From: Salicibibacter cibarius
GTDB taxonomy: Bacteria; Bacillota; Bacilli; Bacillales; Marinococcaceae
DNA: 64,000 nucleotides
Reading direction: 5' to 3'
Assembly: GCF_016495725.1 (NCBI RefSeq)
Contig: NZ_CP054705.1
Coordinates: 1,984,001-2,048,000, forward strand
The notes under the pieces were generated by a model. The model saw only the letters and a program-made list of their open reading frames with translations, ran no database searches and was not told the DNA's origin. A program made the position numbers and the translations under genes. Positions 62,819-64,000 of this stretch are shown here, piece by piece. The stretch's first letter is position 1. Each line of letters opens with the position of its first letter.

Positions 62819-63250
62819 ATGGCCGGTTACAAGGAAGCGTATATGACACCGATTGGGGAACGCCTGATTCGCGAACTTATTGAAAGAAAACAAGAAGAAA
62901 AAAAGCGGGAACGATTAGTCACCGTCGCCGGTTGGATCACCACGGCAATGTTTGCTCTCCTGTTGGTTTTATTGTTTTCCATGGTTGAATCAAATGTCGG
63001 GGCTTCAATTATGCAATTTTTTCTTTCCGCTTATGGATTCGTGCTCGTGGCCATATGCGCCGGGGCTTCGGCCTTTCTCATCATCGAAAAGAAAAAAAGC
63101 GACAAGGCGGAAGAAGAATACACCGAGCTAAGAAATGAAGTCGTAGAACGATACGAGGAAATTTGGAATACGGAACAATTGCGAGAATATAGCTATGCAT
63201 TGTTCGAATGGTTGGAGAGGGAACATGATGTAAATTTGTACCATCGATAA
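62819..63250 (+). CDS. ypbF: YpbF family membrane protein (DUF2663)
   Basis: 143 aa with two membrane helices at about 38-58 and 67-88, a basic N-terminal part (RELIERKQEEKKRERL) and a charged C-terminal helix (EEYTELRNEVVERYEEIW). Matches the layout and size of B. subtilis YpbF (DUF2663), and the neighbourhood fits. Function unknown. GGAGGTG precedes ATG 62819. Confidence 0.82.
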   Translation: MAGYKEAYMTPIGERLIRELIERKQEEKKRERLVTVAGWITTAMFALLLVLLFSMVESNVGASIMQFFLSAYGFVLVAICAGASAFLIIEKKKSDKAEEEYTELRNEVVERYEEIWNTEQLREYSYALFEWLEREHDVNLYHR

Positions 63251-63261
63251 GTGTGACGTTA

Positions 63262-63352
63262 GAAAACCTGGCTTTTCGCCAAGCTTTTACGGCGAAAGCC
63301 TTAGCCCAACTTATGTAGGTAAGAAAGTTGATTTATACTTTCTACCAAGAAG
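63262..63352 (-). repeat. dispersed multi-hairpin element, copy 9 (inverted, full length)
   Basis: GTTAGAAAACCTGGC, AAGCTTTTACGGCGAAAGCC, CCCAACTTATGTAGGTAAGAAAG and ACTTTCTACC; the reverse complement of copies 7 and 8. It stands after ypbF and before the shared terminator. Confidence 0.85.
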
Positions 63353-63356
63353 GAAA

Positions 63357-63400
63357 GAATGGATGAGAGCCGCTTGTGCGGAGTCATCCATTCTTTTTTT
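63357..63400. terminator. bidirectional terminator
   Basis: GAATGGATGA/TCATCCATTC stem with a 17-nt loop that itself pairs (CCGC/GCGG), T run after it and A-rich bases before it; serves ypbF and the convergent small gene. Confidence 0.85.
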
Positions 63401-63610
63401 CTACCGGTCCCGGAGCCCGTTCAAGTATGGGCGGGAAACCTCGTGGGTTAAAGGATCGGCAATCACGAGACCGATAAAACAGAGAATGACGCCGAGGCCC
63501 ATAAAAACAAAGGGAAGAACAAGCTTTTTTTTCAAATAAAGAAAAATGAGCAGCAAAAAAAAGCCGGCTCCGAAACAGGCAGCACCTAAAATAAAAATGA
63601 TATAATCCAT
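63401..63610 (-). CDS. small two-helix membrane protein
   Basis: 69 aa: MDYIIFILGAACFGAGFFLL, a short basic loop (YLKKKL) and a second helix (VFMGLGVILCFIGLVI), then a polar tail. GAGGTGG lies 4 nt before ATG 63610; the ATG at 63622 is inside that Shine-Dalgarno sequence. I cannot assign a family. Convergent with ypbF, with a TnpB gene upstream on the same strand. Confidence 0.7.
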   Translation of the reverse strand: MDYIIFILGAACFGAGFFLLLIFLYLKKKLVLPFVFMGLGVILCFIGLVIADPLTHEVSRPYLNGLRDR

Positions 63611-63639
63611 ATTCCACCTCATTGACTATTTAGCCATGT

Positions 63640-63747
63640 ATACTATTATTTTGAACCTCTCGTCACTAAAGGAACGAGCTTCTTGAGTCCTAAGAACACT
63701 AACCTTACTCACTGGATTCCCAGCTTGAAGAGGGTTCGGTTATTTTA
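63640..63747 (-). mobile_element. right end and reRNA region of the TnpB element
   Basis: On the minus strand downstream of TnpB: AGCTGGGAATCCAGTGAGT..., then a stem AGCTCGTTCC-TTTAGT-GACGAGAGGTTCAA, the standard form of IS605-type TnpB right ends. The transposon end should be about 63652, and the guide would read into the promoter of the 69-aa gene. Confidence 0.65.
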
Positions 63748-64000
63748 TTAGGCTAACCCCGTGGTTCCCACGGTTGTTTGCTTCAAACCTTCGATCAAAA
63801 TATTTTGTGCCGCATTGAGGTCACGGTCGTGGAAGGCCACACATATCGGACACGTCCACTGGCGAATGTGCAGGAGTTTCTTCCCATCACGATGACCGCA
63901 ATTGGAACAGATTTGAGATGAATGAAAAAATCGATCAACTTCTATTACTGTTTTTCCGTACCAATCTGCTTTATACTTGAGTTGCCGCACAAGTGCTGAC
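63748..64000 (-). CDS. tnpB: TnpB RNA-guided nuclease, C-terminal part (cut by window end)
   Basis: The last 80-odd residues of an IS605/IS1341-type TnpB: LKYKADWYGKTVIEVDRFFH, zinc-ribbon cysteines CSNCG and CPIC, and RuvC-III FHDRDLNAAQNI with the catalytic Asp. The frame stays open to the window edge (SALVRQ before the GTG at 63990), so the gene starts outside. The normal Gly after the last CXXC is Val here. Whether the rest is intact cannot be seen. Confidence 0.88.
   Translation of the reverse strand, partial: SALVRQLKYKADWYGKTVIEVDRFFHSSQICSNCGHRDGKKLLHIRQWTCPICVAFHDRDLNAAQNILIEGLKQTTVGTTGLA

Overview
The window is a chromosomal segment of a spore-forming Firmicute of the family Bacillaceae. 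Gene content and order follow the Bacillus subtilis block dxs-yqxC-ahrC-recN-spoIVB-spo0A ... bkd ... spoIIM-fur-xerD-drm-pun-dacF-spoIIA ... lysA-scpAB ... dacB-spmAB-rluB-res ... fer/serA-ypbF. Proteins are rich in Asp/Glu, which together with the many small mobile elements would fit a halotolerant or alkaliphilic lineage. That last point is inference, and no species name can be proved from the sequence alone.

Region by region. 1-7.5 kb: isoprenoid and RNA-modification genes (dxs, tlyA-like), argR, recN, then the sporulation genes spoIVB and spo0A. 7.7-8.5 kb: a badly decayed gene. 8.9-17 kb: a sigma-54 activator (bkdR), a clear -24/-12 promoter and a branched-chain 2-keto acid dehydrogenase operon (bcd, lpdV, bkdAA, bkdAB, bkdB) that lacks ptb and buk. 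17-21.5 kb: bacilliredoxin, tRNA-Arg(CCG), an L,D-transpeptidase, yaaR, a small phosphatase and a fructosamine kinase. 21.5-23.1 kb: an IscB RNA-guided nuclease locus with its upstream omega-RNA region and one frameshift. 23.1-31 kb: uppP, a ResA-like thioredoxin, the short peptide gene mciZ, nudF, spoIIM, fur (with PerR- and Fur-type boxes), yqzK, xerD, deoB and two tandem purine nucleoside phosphorylases, the second with changed base-recognition residues. 31.5-46.5 kb: a forespore and sporulation block (dacF, spoIIAA-AB-sigF, spoVAEa-AF, lysA, ribT, scpA-scpB, sodF, a YhcN-type lipoprotein, spoVAC-AD-AEb, dacB, spmA-spmB). 46.5-49.2 kb: an accessory gap with 52-bp tandem repeats, palindromic repeats and an IS256-type element with an 8-bp target duplication. 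49.2-58.8 kb: rluB, cytochrome c maturation and redox signalling (resB, resC, resD, frameshifted resE), then a cobalamin-type ABC importer. 59-64 kb: serA and fer on the minus strand, ypbF, and two TnpB relics, one cut by the window end.

The genes form a few working units. Spo0A (autoregulatory 0A box), a sigma-H promoter before spoIIA and a sigma-F promoter before dacF mark successive steps of the sporulation cascade. SpoIIAA/AB control SigF; SpoIIM, SpoIVB, MciZ, DacB and SpmAB act in engulfment, signalling, division block and cortex formation; the SpoVA proteins handle dipicolinic acid. BkdR drives keto-acid oxidation for branched fatty acids. ResB/C/D/E link cytochrome c assembly to redox control.

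The most striking non-coding content is a set of interspersed repeats: a roughly 95-bp multi-hairpin element in about ten copies, a 0.28-kb MITE in two copies (one nested in the hairpin element, both with 6-bp target duplications), arrays of about 33-nt palindromes after operon ends, a 52-bp tandem array, and a structured orphan element between lysA and ribT.
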